Assembly: GCF_032461945.1 (NCBI RefSeq)
Contig: NZ_JAWCUD010000003.1
Coordinates: 558,001-622,000, forward strand
Direction of reading: 5' to 3'
Source of the DNA: Paenibacillus_E violae
GTDB taxonomy: Bacteria; Bacillota; Bacilli; Paenibacillales; NBRC-103111
DNA: 64,000 nucleotides
Shown: one piece after another, positions 25,701 through 34,765 of the stretch
How the letters are laid out: the number at the start of each line of letters is the position of its first letter
How positions within the stretch are numbered: the stretch's first letter is position 1
The notes under the pieces: generated by a model
The model's database searches: none
What the model was told of the DNA's origin: nothing
What the model saw: the letters and a program-made list of their open reading frames with translations, nothing else
Position numbers and translations under genes: made by a program

Positions 25701-27640
25701 CTAGGGTCTCCATAGTTAACTGGCAGACCAGCTTGTGTTTGCTCATACCAATAATTGTATGCAGCCTCACCGTCTGCAAGCGTAAGATTCTGGTTGTTCC
25801 CTTTCACCTCAATTCCGTCAATGATGATATAGCTGGCCTGAATGAGGATGACATCCCAAGCATTATCGGAGTATAAAACAGGATGAGCGCCAGGCGCTGC
25901 TTTGTATGTAATATACGCAGGCTGATTTGTTGCTGTGTTGAATGCTCCTGATTTCGTAATGGTCACCATTCGGTTACCACCGCTATACACATACAGACCA
26001 TCCATGATATTCACCGTATCGCCAGGTGCGGTAAGATTAGCCGCCTTTTGAATGGTCTGGAATGGGGTACTCGCAGACTTTCCATCATTGGAATCGCTTC
26101 CTGACGGACTCACATAATAGTTGATTGGCGTTCCGATTACAGGTGCCGCATCAAGCAAAGTTCCCGGCGCTGCATGTATGATTGGATTTGCACCAGCAAC
26201 GTTAGATGCTGATACCTTAATATTATCGACTAAAATTGTTGCTTTGCTATGCGTGCCTGCGTCGACATTAAGCATCATAGCAGCCAAGCCATTTGTTTTA
26301 AACAAATTGGAGTTTTGAATCGGCTCATTATTAACTAGACGTGTTGTTTTGCCATCCTTTACATGGTAAAGATCATAGCTTAATGTATCTGCATGTACGA
26401 CCAACTTGAGGGAGAATGCTTTATTGACTTCCCATGTCGTTCTGGCGGCAAATGCGCCATTTCCCGTCCCTGATGAGCGTGCATAAATATTGCCATTTTT
26501 CGAGAAAAGCAAGGTGTTGCTCTTTACCCCCCATGACCCATCAATCAACCTTAGGTAATAATCGGCATTTGTATCCTTAAGCATAAAATCGGCTTCCAGC
26601 GTATAGCTTTTGTAAATTGAATCTGCTGCCCAGGATTGAAAGATCGGAAAACCGATATCTCCCGGTTCATCCTGCGTCGTTGTCACATCCACCCACCTGC
26701 TGCCGCTCTCCTCTACAATTTTCATGACAGATGGTGATTTGGCATCCAGAATATTGGTTAGAATGACAGATCCGGTAGCCGTACCTGCTATTGAAGTATC
26801 TGTGTCGTTTGTTTCGAAGGTCGTTGTTCTTAATAGTGTAGTTCCTGCTGCAGGAACATAGGCATCTCGAACATCATTAGAGTATGAGAGTTTAATATTA
26901 TCGTATCGGACGCTTGTGCTCGTTGCAGCAGTTGTACCAACAGCCTCGATATTATAATAAACGACGCCAGTTGTTAAAAAGTCATGTCCACTATAGGCCA
27001 TTAAAGGCTCACCACTGGCAAGCATCGTTGTTACGTTAGTCGTTTTATCTGTGATAAACAGATCGTATTTATTAATATCGTTGTAGAGATCCAACTTAAT
27101 GACATAGGTTTTATTCGCTTCCCAAGTGCCTCGCTTGACGTAAGTACCTTGAGCGACAGTACCTGACTTTACTTGTACATCTCCACTAGGCAGAAACTTA
27201 GCAATGGGAAGATTTTGCCCCCAGTCCCCAGGTATAACCTTCAGATCAAATTCTTTGGCTTGATTGCTGAATGTTAAAGAACCTTCAAAGCTAAAACGGT
27301 TTCCAGTTGCTTGTCCGCTTGCGTTTGCTGCATAGTAAAACCGCGTTTTACCCTGTGCATCCGCCGGCACGGTTACTTCCAGAGCCCTATTACCATCTGA
27401 CTCACTTACAATTTTTTTTGTAAAAGCAGTTTCTACAGCAAACATGCTAGGAACAGGCGCAATATCTGCACCGACGGCAAACGCACCAAAGTTAGGATCC
27501 GTGGTTTCAAAGGTATGATTCATTTTAACTGTTTCAGCCGCATCAGCCCTACCGCCAAATTGCGGAAAACTTACACTTGCGATTGAAAATAGAAGTGTGA
27601 GTGCAGTGATGCATGAAGCAATTTTTTTCATTTTCTTCAT
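22754..27640 (-). CDS. Giant secreted multidomain beta-helix protein with CBM9-like, FN3, cohesin, FIVAR and dockerin-like modules
   Basis: This 1628-residue protein has a clear signal peptide (about 1-35). In order I see two related jelly-roll domains (about 36-265 and 270-485), a right-handed beta-helix (about 505-945, starting YYVSPSGSDSNDG and ending DIGAYET), a CBM9/DOMON-like domain (about 985-1145, TPTIDGSMDPIWN), FN3 (about 1152-1240), an Ig-like Big_2 domain (about 1245-1335), a cohesin-like domain (about 1340-1480), a FIVAR helical module (about 1490-1565) and a dockerin-like end. The dockerin keeps one good calcium loop (DVNNDNVIDIFD); its first repeat is degenerate. The beta-helix is the presumed catalytic part (lyase or epimerase-like). 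GAGGAGG precedes the ATG. It is controlled by the activator box at 27805 and a cre site at 27666. Confidence 0.85.
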   Translation of the reverse strand: MKKMKKIASCITALTLLFSIASVSFPQFGGRADAAETVKMNHTFETTDPNFGAFAVGADIAPVPSMFAVETAFTKKIVSESDGNRALEVTVPADAQGKTRFYYAANASGQATGNRFSFEGSLTFSNQAKEFDLKVIPGDWGQNLPIAKFLPSGDVQVKSGTVAQGTYVKRGTWEANKTYVIKLDLYNDINKYDLFITDKTTNVTTMLASGEPLMAYSGHDFLTTGVVYYNIEAVGTTAATSTSVRYDNIKLSYSNDVRDAYVPAAGTTLLRTTTFETNDTDTSIAGTATGSVILTNILDAKSPSVMKIVEESGSRWVDVTTTQDEPGDIGFPIFQSWAADSIYKSYTLEADFMLKDTNADYYLRLIDGSWGVKSNTLLFSKNGNIYARSSGTGNGAFAARTTWEVNKAFSLKLVVHADTLSYDLYHVKDGKTTRLVNNEPIQNSNLFKTNGLAAMMLNVDAGTHSKATILVDNIKVSASNVAGANPIIHAAPGTLLDAAPVIGTPINYYVSPSGSDSNDGKSASTPFQTIQKAANLTAPGDTVNIMDGLYVYSGGNRMVTITKSGAFNTATNQPAYITYKAAPGAHPVLYSDNAWDVILIQASYIIIDGIEVKGNNQNLTLADGEAAYNYWYEQTQAGLPVNYGDPRFTKANTNGININSGTNLANGLPAFHHITVRNSIIHDLPAGGIGSANVDYITIEDNLVYNNAWYTMYACSGISVLGGVDVDTETGYKSIIRNNIVHHNQTNVKWNQTKGYSDGNGIIIDYNKNTGKTFPAYKGKTLVQNNISYSNGGSGIHSFNSANVDIMNNTLYNNNQNPYLTYAQLFASTSDKVNIFNNIVYSRDLRQGEINYAINNANGSELVIYANNIYYGGGTPKEMGTNDVVADPKFVSLDPTNVNFLRLKSDSPAIDRGTKTLAPSIDIVHAARPQGAKYDIGAYETSYTSANPIVNDVIDIDAIRQTMVFMPENGVARYGTPTIDGSMDPIWNTAPVLNVNKYIDNATAPVTSGATGKVRVLWDTDNLYVLSDVTDPLLSKKNANAWEQDSVEIFLDENNAKTTSHQPDDRQYRINYDNEKTVGSQGNGSEFTSATSKTANGYIVEVKIPFKTIKGSDGKVIGLDSQVNDDNGIGARTSTAIWSDIKGNGYSNTSRWGNVTLLGQVADTTPPTVPGNVQVTDKTHQSANLSWTASTDETSSVTYEVYSGTNKIASGLTGTTYVASNLQPSTAYSFTIRARDAAGNLSGASASAAVTTNAAPVFVQSISVYGNDISTNGGTSQFQAVIVPSAATQATVRWSVYEPDGVTLTNKATINTTGLLKAVKNGSVRVIATSTDGTQISGSTLVAINGQTLGNLQGLSITMSGVGSVYRGASFSTNVGLTSPTNTISTAVYGVDVTVSYDSAHIEFVDTTSLKSGFSFFHADITVPGIVRIYGVATQPSGAITVPGDLFKLNWKAKAPVQSQATVIAVTAAKTSNAQSELSQLAQDQLSSQNVIIFVANTSTLQQLITLAQSTLTQAVEGTQSGQYPMGSKAQLQDQIMTATAVLNTLAATQELVDQAANQLNLAINQFKDGRITTSVYDLGYLVQMAQQYGKAKSQLSLSDWNLVIKYDVNNDNVIDIFDLIVTANLIQ

Positions 27641-27665
27641 TCTTTACTTCCTCCTCGTAAACTAT

Positions 27666-27679
27666 TGAAACCGTTATCA
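27666..27679. promoter_or_regulatory. cre site (catabolite repression)
   Basis: TGAAACCGTTATCA is a perfect consensus cre, 26 bp upstream of the giant gene's start and downstream of its predicted -10. It is identical to the site at 20681. Confidence 0.78.
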
Positions 27680-27804
27680 TTTTAACCAACAAAATCTCGG
27701 CAAACCTGATGCATGCAATAAATATTTTTACATGATGCACCTCCATTGAATTGAGCAAACCGCTTGGAATTCACAAATCCAAATTTAGTTATTCTTTCAT
27801 TCAT

Positions 27805-27846
27805 ATTCTACCTGATTGTGTTTTTTTGGAAATGAAGGATATTTAG
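27805..27846 (-). promoter_or_regulatory. Activator-type promoter with conserved box, copy 2
   Basis: The minus strand shows CTTCATTTCC ending exactly 17 nt before a -10 TAGAAT (27805-27810). This matches copy 1 at 20765 and the more diverged copy 3 at 35728. The transcript leader would be about 160 nt. Confidence 0.62.
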
Positions 27847-27874
27847 ATTCCTATCACTATATTAAGATGGTCAT

Positions 27875-27917
27875 AAAAAAATCGACCGGATCGAGGTAAC
27901 CCTCCCATCCGGTCGGT
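27875..27917 (-). terminator. Terminator of the importer-GH95-heparinase operon
   Basis: On the minus strand CCGACCGGAT pairs with ATCCGGTCGA across a 15-nt loop and is followed by TTTTTTT. It lies 22 bp after the heparinase-like gene and just before the next promoter. Confidence 0.85.
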
Positions 27918-27938
27918 TAAACACACTATTCTACACCC

Positions 27939-29798
27939 TCACATCTGTTCAAAAACAAAGTTAATGGAACCCTGGTATGCCATTGCTTGACAGCTGAAGG
28001 TTATTCGGTAAATCCTCTCGCCCCAGACTTTCGACATCCACTTATCATTCATCTCAATCCGCTCTTTGGTCATTGTTAGATGCTCCGGATAGATCAAGCG
28101 AACAGAAGGACCTTCATTGGATTGGAAAAAAAGTTCCCGTGGCTGCGGCTCCTGCACTTCACAGCACGTCATGAATTGCCATTGCAACGCGCTCCTGCTT
28201 GAAGTCAAATCATACGTATCCTGCAGCTTGACATAGGCAGACGAAGAACGACTCAGCGTGATCTCTCGAATCCACTCCCTTATTCCCGCTTCTGACGGAT
28301 ACGCAAGTGCCAGATCAAGCTTAAACCGAGCATAGTTGTCATCTGCTTGATAATCTACCCATCCTGCTTGATAATCTCTGCCAGGCAACTGCTCGTACCC
28401 ATTCACCGTCGGAACATTATGATAAGTCGAACGCATTGTCCATATTTCATAGCGTTGATCGCTAAAGGTTTGCTTATTATACGAATTAACTCCTGCATCT
28501 ATGATAACGGGATATCCATCGGCATACAAAATAAACTGCCCAATATCATTATGATTGTGGCTTTCCGCATTGTGTCCGCCTTTGGCAGCAAGATACAAGC
28601 CCGATGGAGAATTACTTTGTTCTCTCGCTGCCATAACTTGAATGCCGTCTAGCCACACATCCCTCAGGTAAGGTGGAGAGCCCTTCTCTTGAGTCAAAGC
28701 GGGATAATATTTAATTTCCGAGAGACTGCGGAGCATCGGATACCAGGGATGCTGAACGAATTTAACCGAGCTTATGCGGTACTGATTAACCGCTTGATCG
28801 CATAACATCGGATCGTGGATTAACTGACCGTACTTAAATGCTTGAACCGCTTGAAAGTTAGTGATTTTGGCCGAACCGTCAGCAAAATTAATAAAATAGG
28901 TCTCGTGAATATGCGCTCGATAAATATAACGGCCAATATTCTGAACCAGCGGTTCTTGAAACAGATCGACCAATCCGCCTGTAGCGTGCTTAAGCAATTC
29001 AAGACAATCGAGCAGAGCCCCGCCTGCCCGGTCCCAATACGTTGTCCCTTCATCGCAGCCACCATCGGAATGATAGCTTTCCAGGAACGCGTCTAGACTC
29101 GTAATACATTTAGTGAGTCCTTCCCATCTGCATTTGGCATCTTCCTCCACAAGAAGTAAAGCCGTCAAAAAACAGGAGTTAATCCAAGGATTCCAATTGT
29201 TTACAGGCCGTTTCTCAAAGCCCATCCAAAAGTAATCATCGCGTCCCATATACGCATCCAGTATGCGCCTCTTCACTTCCTCCTGGATGCGTTGAACGAT
29301 ATGAGGGGTAACCTTGTTCAACTCATTTCCAAGCAGATAGGAAACCCATGCTAGCAATGAACCTGTCTCTGCTGCTCGCAGATCCAAAGAATGCCCCTTT
29401 CCCAGAGGCAGTAAAGCCTCCTCACTATGCATCACGCCGATCCAACTTGTCTCCTCACAGATGGCCCAAATCCCATTAATAATATCATCAAGGAATCTGC
29501 CCGCTCCTTCCAAGCATTCGGCAACGGCCAACGTTCCAAGCGCCGTTCTGCGCTTCAAGTACGTTTCATCACAGAGATCTAAAGACCCCGTACGAGTAAA
29601 TGCCATAATCATGGATGCCGATACGATAGGCCACTCGTAATTGATGTATTTCTCTGCTTGTCTAATCAGAGACTGCCTCACTTCCACAGGTACATCATCC
29701 CAGTAGCCCCTGTCGGCTGCCACCGGAAAAAGATGGAACTGCTCCTGTTTGATCATGTGCTGCTCCTGCAACACATGACGGAATTTTTCCCTAATCAC
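27939..29798 (-). CDS. Heparinase II/III-like (alginate-lyase-type) uronate polysaccharide lyase, cytoplasmic
   Basis: This is a 619-residue protein without a signal peptide. A helical (alpha/alpha) toroid N-terminal domain (about 1-370) is followed by the heparinase II/III beta-sandwich with GGHNAESHNHNDIGQFILY and IDAGVNSY, which contain the family's conserved His and Asn. Such enzymes depolymerise or trim uronate-containing oligosaccharides by beta-elimination; here it would act after import. I chose the GTG at 29798, because GAGGAG (the last codons of the GH95 gene) lies 10 nt upstream. The start is 8 nt before the upstream stop is cleared, so the two are tightly coupled. It is the last gene of the operon. 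Confidence 0.82.
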   Translation of the reverse strand: MIREKFRHVLQEQHMIKQEQFHLFPVAADRGYWDDVPVEVRQSLIRQAEKYINYEWPIVSASMIMAFTRTGSLDLCDETYLKRRTALGTLAVAECLEGAGRFLDDIINGIWAICEETSWIGVMHSEEALLPLGKGHSLDLRAAETGSLLAWVSYLLGNELNKVTPHIVQRIQEEVKRRILDAYMGRDDYFWMGFEKRPVNNWNPWINSCFLTALLLVEEDAKCRWEGLTKCITSLDAFLESYHSDGGCDEGTTYWDRAGGALLDCLELLKHATGGLVDLFQEPLVQNIGRYIYRAHIHETYFINFADGSAKITNFQAVQAFKYGQLIHDPMLCDQAVNQYRISSVKFVQHPWYPMLRSLSEIKYYPALTQEKGSPPYLRDVWLDGIQVMAAREQSNSPSGLYLAAKGGHNAESHNHNDIGQFILYADGYPVIIDAGVNSYNKQTFSDQRYEIWTMRSTYHNVPTVNGYEQLPGRDYQAGWVDYQADDNYARFKLDLALAYPSEAGIREWIREITLSRSSSAYVKLQDTYDLTSSRSALQWQFMTCCEVQEPQPRELFFQSNEGPSVRLIYPEHLTMTKERIEMNDKWMSKVWGERIYRITFSCQAMAYQGSINFVFEQM

Positions 29799-29805
29799 AC
29801 TACAT

Positions 29806-32106
29806 CTACTCCTCTGCTGCAAGCCAAATTACCTGTCCCGGCTTCATATTGAGTTGAATCGTCCGTTGATCTCGCTCAACAATACTCACTACTGTCTGAT
29901 TTTGTTCATCCTTTGCGCAGATAGGCAAATGAGCTTGAATTCGGCAGCTACCGCCTTGACTTGCACGAATCGCAGCTGTTTGCAATTGCCCATGCTCCCA
30001 TTTTATATCAATTTCATAACCGCCTCGCGCTTTTAATCCCGTAACGGAGCCCTTCATCCAGCTGGACGGTAGAGCCGGCAACAGCTCAATAATGCCATGA
30101 TGGCTTTGCAGCAGTAGTTCCACAATGCCCGCTGCGCCTCCAAAATTGCCATCAATTTGAAAGGGCGGGTGATTGTCCAACAAATTCGGCAAGGTCGAAT
30201 GCGTCAAAAGCTCTTGCATATGAAAAGCAGCCAGATTTCCATCCTTTAACCGGGCGTAAAAGTTTATAATCCACGCTCGACTCCATCCCGTATGACCTCC
30301 GCCATGAGCCAATCTTCTCTCTAATGTTATTCTTGCCCCTTGCGCCAACTCTGGTGTACGGTTATCACTTATTCCGGTTCCAGGATGAAGCGCAAACAAT
30401 TGCGAAATATGCCGATGACCTGGATGAACTTCCTCATAATCCTCGGACCACTCTTGTATCTGTCCATATTTTCCAATTCGTGTTGGTGGAAGCTTACTTC
30501 GGGCATTCGCCAATTGAGCCCGAAACTCCTCATCTATCTCCAATCGTTCGGTGGCGGCCATGCAAGCGGTGAATAGCTCGGTCAAGATTTGATTATCCAT
30601 GGCTGGTGAGGCACATAGAATACCTGTTTCCCCATTTGGCAATACATACTTATTCTCTGGGGATACAGATGGTGAACTGATCAGCCAGCCATTTTCATCT
30701 TGGATTAAAAAATCAAGGAAAAATAGCGCAGCTTCTTTCATTGTGTCATAAGCTCTCTTCAGAAATTTCTCATCTTGCGTAAATTGGTAATGCTCCCAGA
30801 AATGCAAACTTAGCCAAGCTGCACCAAACGGCCAATAGGTTGCGGGAAGATGCATGTCCTGCGGCGCTGTATCCGCCCATATATCGGTATTGTGATGAGC
30901 CACAAACCCACGGCATCCATACATAATAGCAGCTGTTTGTCTTCCAGGCTCCTTCATTCGTTCAATTAAATCAAATAATGGCTCATGGCATTCCGACAAG
31001 TTGCACGTTTCTGCCAACCAGTAATTCATTTGCGTATTAATATTAATTGTATATTTACTATCCCATGGTGGCAGCATATCATCATTCCATATCCCTTGCA
31101 GGTTTGCAGGCAATGAGCCGGGACGACTTGAGGCAATGAGCAGATAACGACCGAATTGAACATATAGCGAAATTAACCCTAGATCCACCTGACCCTGCTT
31201 AATCAGATTAAGTCGTTCTGGTGTGGACAGCGTCTCCCGGACATCCGGCTCTATCCCTTCAATCTGCAAAGACATACGATTATACAAAGTTCTATAATCA
31301 GCTATGTGATCTGCCAATAACATGTCGTATGGCTTTATAGCTGCTTGCTTAATCAGATTTGTACAAGCATCCTCAGGATCCGCATATCTAAATGTGGTAG
31401 CTGCCGACAACAAAAGCGTAACCTTACGAGCACCTTGGACAGTAATATGCTCACCAATTGTCTGAACGATACCGCCATCTGCGACTGCCCTTAGCATAAG
31501 GACGTAATCCGTGTCCGACAAACCGTAGCACTGATTACGCATAACAATTGTATCATGGCCAATTATCCCTGCCACATTTGCATATTTGCCTGCTTTTCTA
31601 TCCAATCTGGCATGGAAAGAAATACCCGCTGGACAAGATGTCTCAAGTCGTATAACCATTACACTGTCAGGAAAGCTCACAAAAGTTTCACGGCGATACG
31701 CATATCCATCCCGTTCGTATGTTGTGGTTGCAACCGAGCGTTCAAGGTCAAGCTCTCTTCGATAATTGGAAACACGGCTCTCCTCTTCATCTATAAATAA
31801 CAGCAAATCTCCAGCTGGCACATAGTGGCGCTGGCTGTTAGGAGTACCGGAGAAAGCTAACTCCGCTAGTCGATGAGCTCCACCAGCTCTTCCTTCTTTG
31901 ATCAGTCTTCTTATCTCCCCAAGCTGCGGCAAAGCATCTCGGTTATTCCTGTCACGAGGTCCCCCATACCAAATCGAGTCTTCATTCAGCTGAATTCTTT
32001 CATTTCGAATTTGGCCAAACACCATACCTCCCAACCGTCCATTACCTATAGGCAATGCCTCATTCCAATCACTTGCTGGCTGTTTATACCACAATTTTTG
32101 GCTCAT
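29806..32106 (-). CDS. GH95 family alpha-L-fucosidase/alpha-L-galactosidase
   Basis: The 766-residue protein has the classic GH95 start (LWYKQPASDWNEALPIGNG, then LNEDSIWYGGP), an N-terminal beta domain and an (alpha/alpha)6 catalytic barrel. The active-site Asn pair is in NINTQMNYW, and the late Asp is in FQIDGNFGG. The lack of a signal peptide fits intracellular removal of terminal alpha-1,2-linked L-fucose or L-galactose from imported oligomers. The ATG at 32106 has AAGGTGG 7 nt upstream. It sits 96 bp after the lipoprotein gene and overlaps the ribosome site of the heparinase gene. Confidence 0.92.
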   Translation of the reverse strand: MSQKLWYKQPASDWNEALPIGNGRLGGMVFGQIRNERIQLNEDSIWYGGPRDRNNRDALPQLGEIRRLIKEGRAGGAHRLAELAFSGTPNSQRHYVPAGDLLLFIDEEESRVSNYRRELDLERSVATTTYERDGYAYRRETFVSFPDSVMVIRLETSCPAGISFHARLDRKAGKYANVAGIIGHDTIVMRNQCYGLSDTDYVLMLRAVADGGIVQTIGEHITVQGARKVTLLLSAATTFRYADPEDACTNLIKQAAIKPYDMLLADHIADYRTLYNRMSLQIEGIEPDVRETLSTPERLNLIKQGQVDLGLISLYVQFGRYLLIASSRPGSLPANLQGIWNDDMLPPWDSKYTININTQMNYWLAETCNLSECHEPLFDLIERMKEPGRQTAAIMYGCRGFVAHHNTDIWADTAPQDMHLPATYWPFGAAWLSLHFWEHYQFTQDEKFLKRAYDTMKEAALFFLDFLIQDENGWLISSPSVSPENKYVLPNGETGILCASPAMDNQILTELFTACMAATERLEIDEEFRAQLANARSKLPPTRIGKYGQIQEWSEDYEEVHPGHRHISQLFALHPGTGISDNRTPELAQGARITLERRLAHGGGHTGWSRAWIINFYARLKDGNLAAFHMQELLTHSTLPNLLDNHPPFQIDGNFGGAAGIVELLLQSHHGIIELLPALPSSWMKGSVTGLKARGGYEIDIKWEHGQLQTAAIRASQGGSCRIQAHLPICAKDEQNQTVVSIVERDQRTIQLNMKPGQVIWLAAEE

Positions 32107-32201
32107 CAAAATTCCACCTTCTGAAGTCTATACAGCGTCACCGGATGATTGAGTATGCCCATGAAGGTTATTCTCAATAATCTAATGACGCTGCCTATTC
32201 C

Positions 32202-33743
32202 TTACTTTTTATTTTTTATAAACTCATCAATTTGTTTTTGCTTCTCTGCAATAACTTTGTCCATGCCGGCTTTTTTCAACTTGTCATTAAACTCTGGCAA
32301 GTACTTCTCCGGATCAACCACACCACCGCTAAGGCCGTCAATATAAGATTTGACAACGCTGGCAAGAGCAGCTTCTTCATTTTTTGTGCTCTCGCTGTTA
32401 TAAGTAAAGCCAAGAATTGGGGATGGTACGCCTGCTGCATTGAACGTTTTGAACTTCTCCCATTTCTGTGGATCTTCGTTTTGGAACAAGTAAGTCAAGA
32501 ATTGGTTACCAACTTGCCAAGTGTTCCCTGGGAAATAGCCTGTGTCTTTTGAGGCAGCAAAGCCATCTGGGACCTTAATTACATTATCTTTACCAGCAAC
32601 CTTCACGTAGTGCTTGCCTTCAATCCCAAAGTCCATTAGATTGACGATACGCGGATCACTGTGCAGAAGATTAAGGAACATAACCGCTCTCTCAGGGTCT
32701 TTGGAAGTTCTCGAAACAGCAAGCATCGAGTTGTTGAGATCAGCAGATGCCACATAAGGTTGTGTAAATTCAACTTGTATTAATGGCTTTTTACTTAAAT
32801 TGCTCGCTTCTAAGTCTCCGCCCGGTTTAAGCTGCGACCATCTTGCTGCGACGAGCCCTTCATCGTTCTGTGCTTTCAAATTTGTGTTCGTGCCTGGATC
32901 CTTTTGGAAATAACCTTTTTGGTTCCAGTTATACATCAGTTTGAACAAGTCCTTGGCTTCAGGTGTTTCAAAAATATTGACAACTTTTGGTGTCGTACCT
33001 GTTTTGGAAATAACACCAGGGCTTTGGAATCCGCCAATAAACTCATAAGGCAGTAAGTTTAAGAAGTTAGATGTAGCTACGATCGGGATCACATCCGCCG
33101 ACTCGCCTGCTTTGACTTGTTGCAGGAATGGTTCAAGATCTTCCAGCCTTTTAATCGTTTTCAGGTCCAGTTTATACTTTTCTACCAGGTCTTTGCGCAA
33201 AAACAAACCTTGCTGGGAAGCCATTTCTTTTTCCGTAGGGAGTGCATAGTTCAATCCTTTAATCGTTGTTCCCGTTAAGAACTTCGGATTCATCGACTTC
33301 AGAATATCTTGTCCGTACTTTTCCAATAAATTGTTTGCTGGATCGTTCAGAGCGACGTAAGCGCCTTTAGCCACGTTGATGCTAAGATCGTTACCGGAAG
33401 TGAACATGAGGTCAAACGGCTCACCGGAAGCGATCATCAAATTCGTCTTTTGTGCATAGTCTCCCCAGCCCAAGTGATTGATCTTAACTGTCGCATTAAT
33501 TTTTTCTCTCGTAATCTTGTTGATTTCTTCTTCAACTAACGCCACATCTTTTTGCGCAGTAGGTCCTGCGAAATAAATCGAAATCTCACGCGGATTCAAT
33601 TTTTTGGTAGCAGCTGCTGAAGCTACTGATGACGAAGAGCCTGGTGAAACTGCTGGTGCTCCCGATTTTGAACAAGCTGATAAAAGCAGTGCCGGTATCG
33701 TAACAGCTAGGGCAATCGTATTCAGCTTTTTCATGTTAATCAT
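32202..33743 (-). CDS. Extracellular solute-binding lipoprotein of the second importer
   Basis: This binding protein has a lipobox (LLLSACSKS, Cys about residue 24) followed by a Ser/Ala/Pro linker. The large YtcQ/LipO-type fold shows PREISIYFAGPT, MIASGEPFDL and LRKDLVEKYKLDLKTIK. It should capture the fucosylated or uronate-containing oligosaccharide handled by the next two enzymes. I chose the ATG at 33743 (GGAGGG 7 nt upstream) over the TTG at 33749. The C-terminus is very Lys-rich (EKQKQIDEFIKNKK). It is third in the operon after the two permeases. Confidence 0.92.
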   Translation of the reverse strand: MINMKKLNTIALAVTIPALLLSACSKSGAPAVSPGSSSSVASAAATKKLNPREISIYFAGPTAQKDVALVEEEINKITREKINATVKINHLGWGDYAQKTNLMIASGEPFDLMFTSGNDLSINVAKGAYVALNDPANNLLEKYGQDILKSMNPKFLTGTTIKGLNYALPTEKEMASQQGLFLRKDLVEKYKLDLKTIKRLEDLEPFLQQVKAGESADVIPIVATSNFLNLLPYEFIGGFQSPGVISKTGTTPKVVNIFETPEAKDLFKLMYNWNQKGYFQKDPGTNTNLKAQNDEGLVAARWSQLKPGGDLEASNLSKKPLIQVEFTQPYVASADLNNSMLAVSRTSKDPERAVMFLNLLHSDPRIVNLMDFGIEGKHYVKVAGKDNVIKVPDGFAASKDTGYFPGNTWQVGNQFLTYLFQNEDPQKWEKFKTFNAAGVPSPILGFTYNSESTKNEEAALASVVKSYIDGLSGGVVDPEKYLPEFNDKLKKAGMDKVIAEKQKQIDEFIKNKK

Positions 33744-33812
33744 GTGCAAACCCTCCTAAATTATCTACAAGTATATGCTTAACCAGATGGTCTGGATATA
33801 GCCAATTTATCA

Positions 33813-34754
33813 TTACCCTTTAACGGAACCGACAGTAAGTCCCTTAACCAAATACTTCTGCAAGAAAGGATACACCAGAATGATAGGACCAATACCAATG
33901 ACCGCCATCGCCATTTTTGCCGTTTCAGAAGGAAGCGTTTTTTGAATTGCATTAACAGCCTGAATACTGGCAGCACCGGAGTTGATATAGTTAAGATCGC
34001 TAATGACCTTATACAACAAATATTGTAAACTCACCAATTGGGGGTTGTTTATAAAAATTAATGACGTATACCAGTCGTTCCAATACGATAACATTTGAAA
34101 CAATCCGACTGTAGCAAGCACTGGTAAGGATAATGGCAAAATAATTTTGCCATAGATTCTCAGTTCGCCTGCACCATCGATCTTGGCTGATTCAATGAGC
34201 GCATGAGGAATGGTATTGGTGAAAAAAATACGCATAATAATGACATTAAATGGAACAACGAGATGAGGAATGATGAGCGCAAATAGCGTATTTTTCAGTC
34301 CAGCTTGTGTATAGAGCAAATACCAAGGGACGAGTCCGCCACCGAAGAGCATCGTAAAAAAGACAATAAATGATAACTGATTTCTGTAAGGAAAATCAGG
34401 GCGTGACACTGGGTAAGCAAATAACGACGTGACTAATAAGCTCAAGAACGTGCCGACCACGGTCACTAGAATCGAGATGCCATAGCCCGTTGTTATTTTA
34501 TCCAGATCATCAACGAGGAATCTGTAAGCGTCCACGGAGAAAACCTCAGGAATGAATTGATACCCATCTCTTAAAATATGGGACTCGTCAGAAAACGATA
34601 CCGATATGACCAGAATCAAAGGCAGCACACATAGTAAACTCGCAAGTCCAAGGACAGTCAATAGGATAGAATAACTAACCGTTGACATTGCGTTGGCGTG
34701 ATAACTTTTGGTTCTTCTTTTTATGACTGCACTTGATTTAATAATTTCTTCCAT
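33813..34754 (-). CDS. Carbohydrate ABC transporter permease, LplC/YtcP-like
   Basis: This is a 313-residue inner-membrane permease with about six helices, the EAA loop ESAKIDGAGELRIYGKIILP and the standard ending FLQKYLVKGLTVGSVKG. It is second in the operon, 12 bp after the first permease gene, with AGGGGG 7 nt before its ATG. It pairs with the LplB-like permease at 34766 and the lipoprotein at 32202. No ATPase is encoded here; an MsmX-like protein encoded elsewhere is inferred. Confidence 0.92.
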   Translation of the reverse strand: MEEIIKSSAVIKRRTKSYHANAMSTVSYSILLTVLGLASLLCVLPLILVISVSFSDESHILRDGYQFIPEVFSVDAYRFLVDDLDKITTGYGISILVTVVGTFLSLLVTSLFAYPVSRPDFPYRNQLSFIVFFTMLFGGGLVPWYLLYTQAGLKNTLFALIIPHLVVPFNVIIMRIFFTNTIPHALIESAKIDGAGELRIYGKIILPLSLPVLATVGLFQMLSYWNDWYTSLIFINNPQLVSLQYLLYKVISDLNYINSGAASIQAVNAIQKTLPSETAKMAMAVIGIGPIILVYPFLQKYLVKGLTVGSVKG

Positions 34755-34765
34755 CTTGAATCCCC

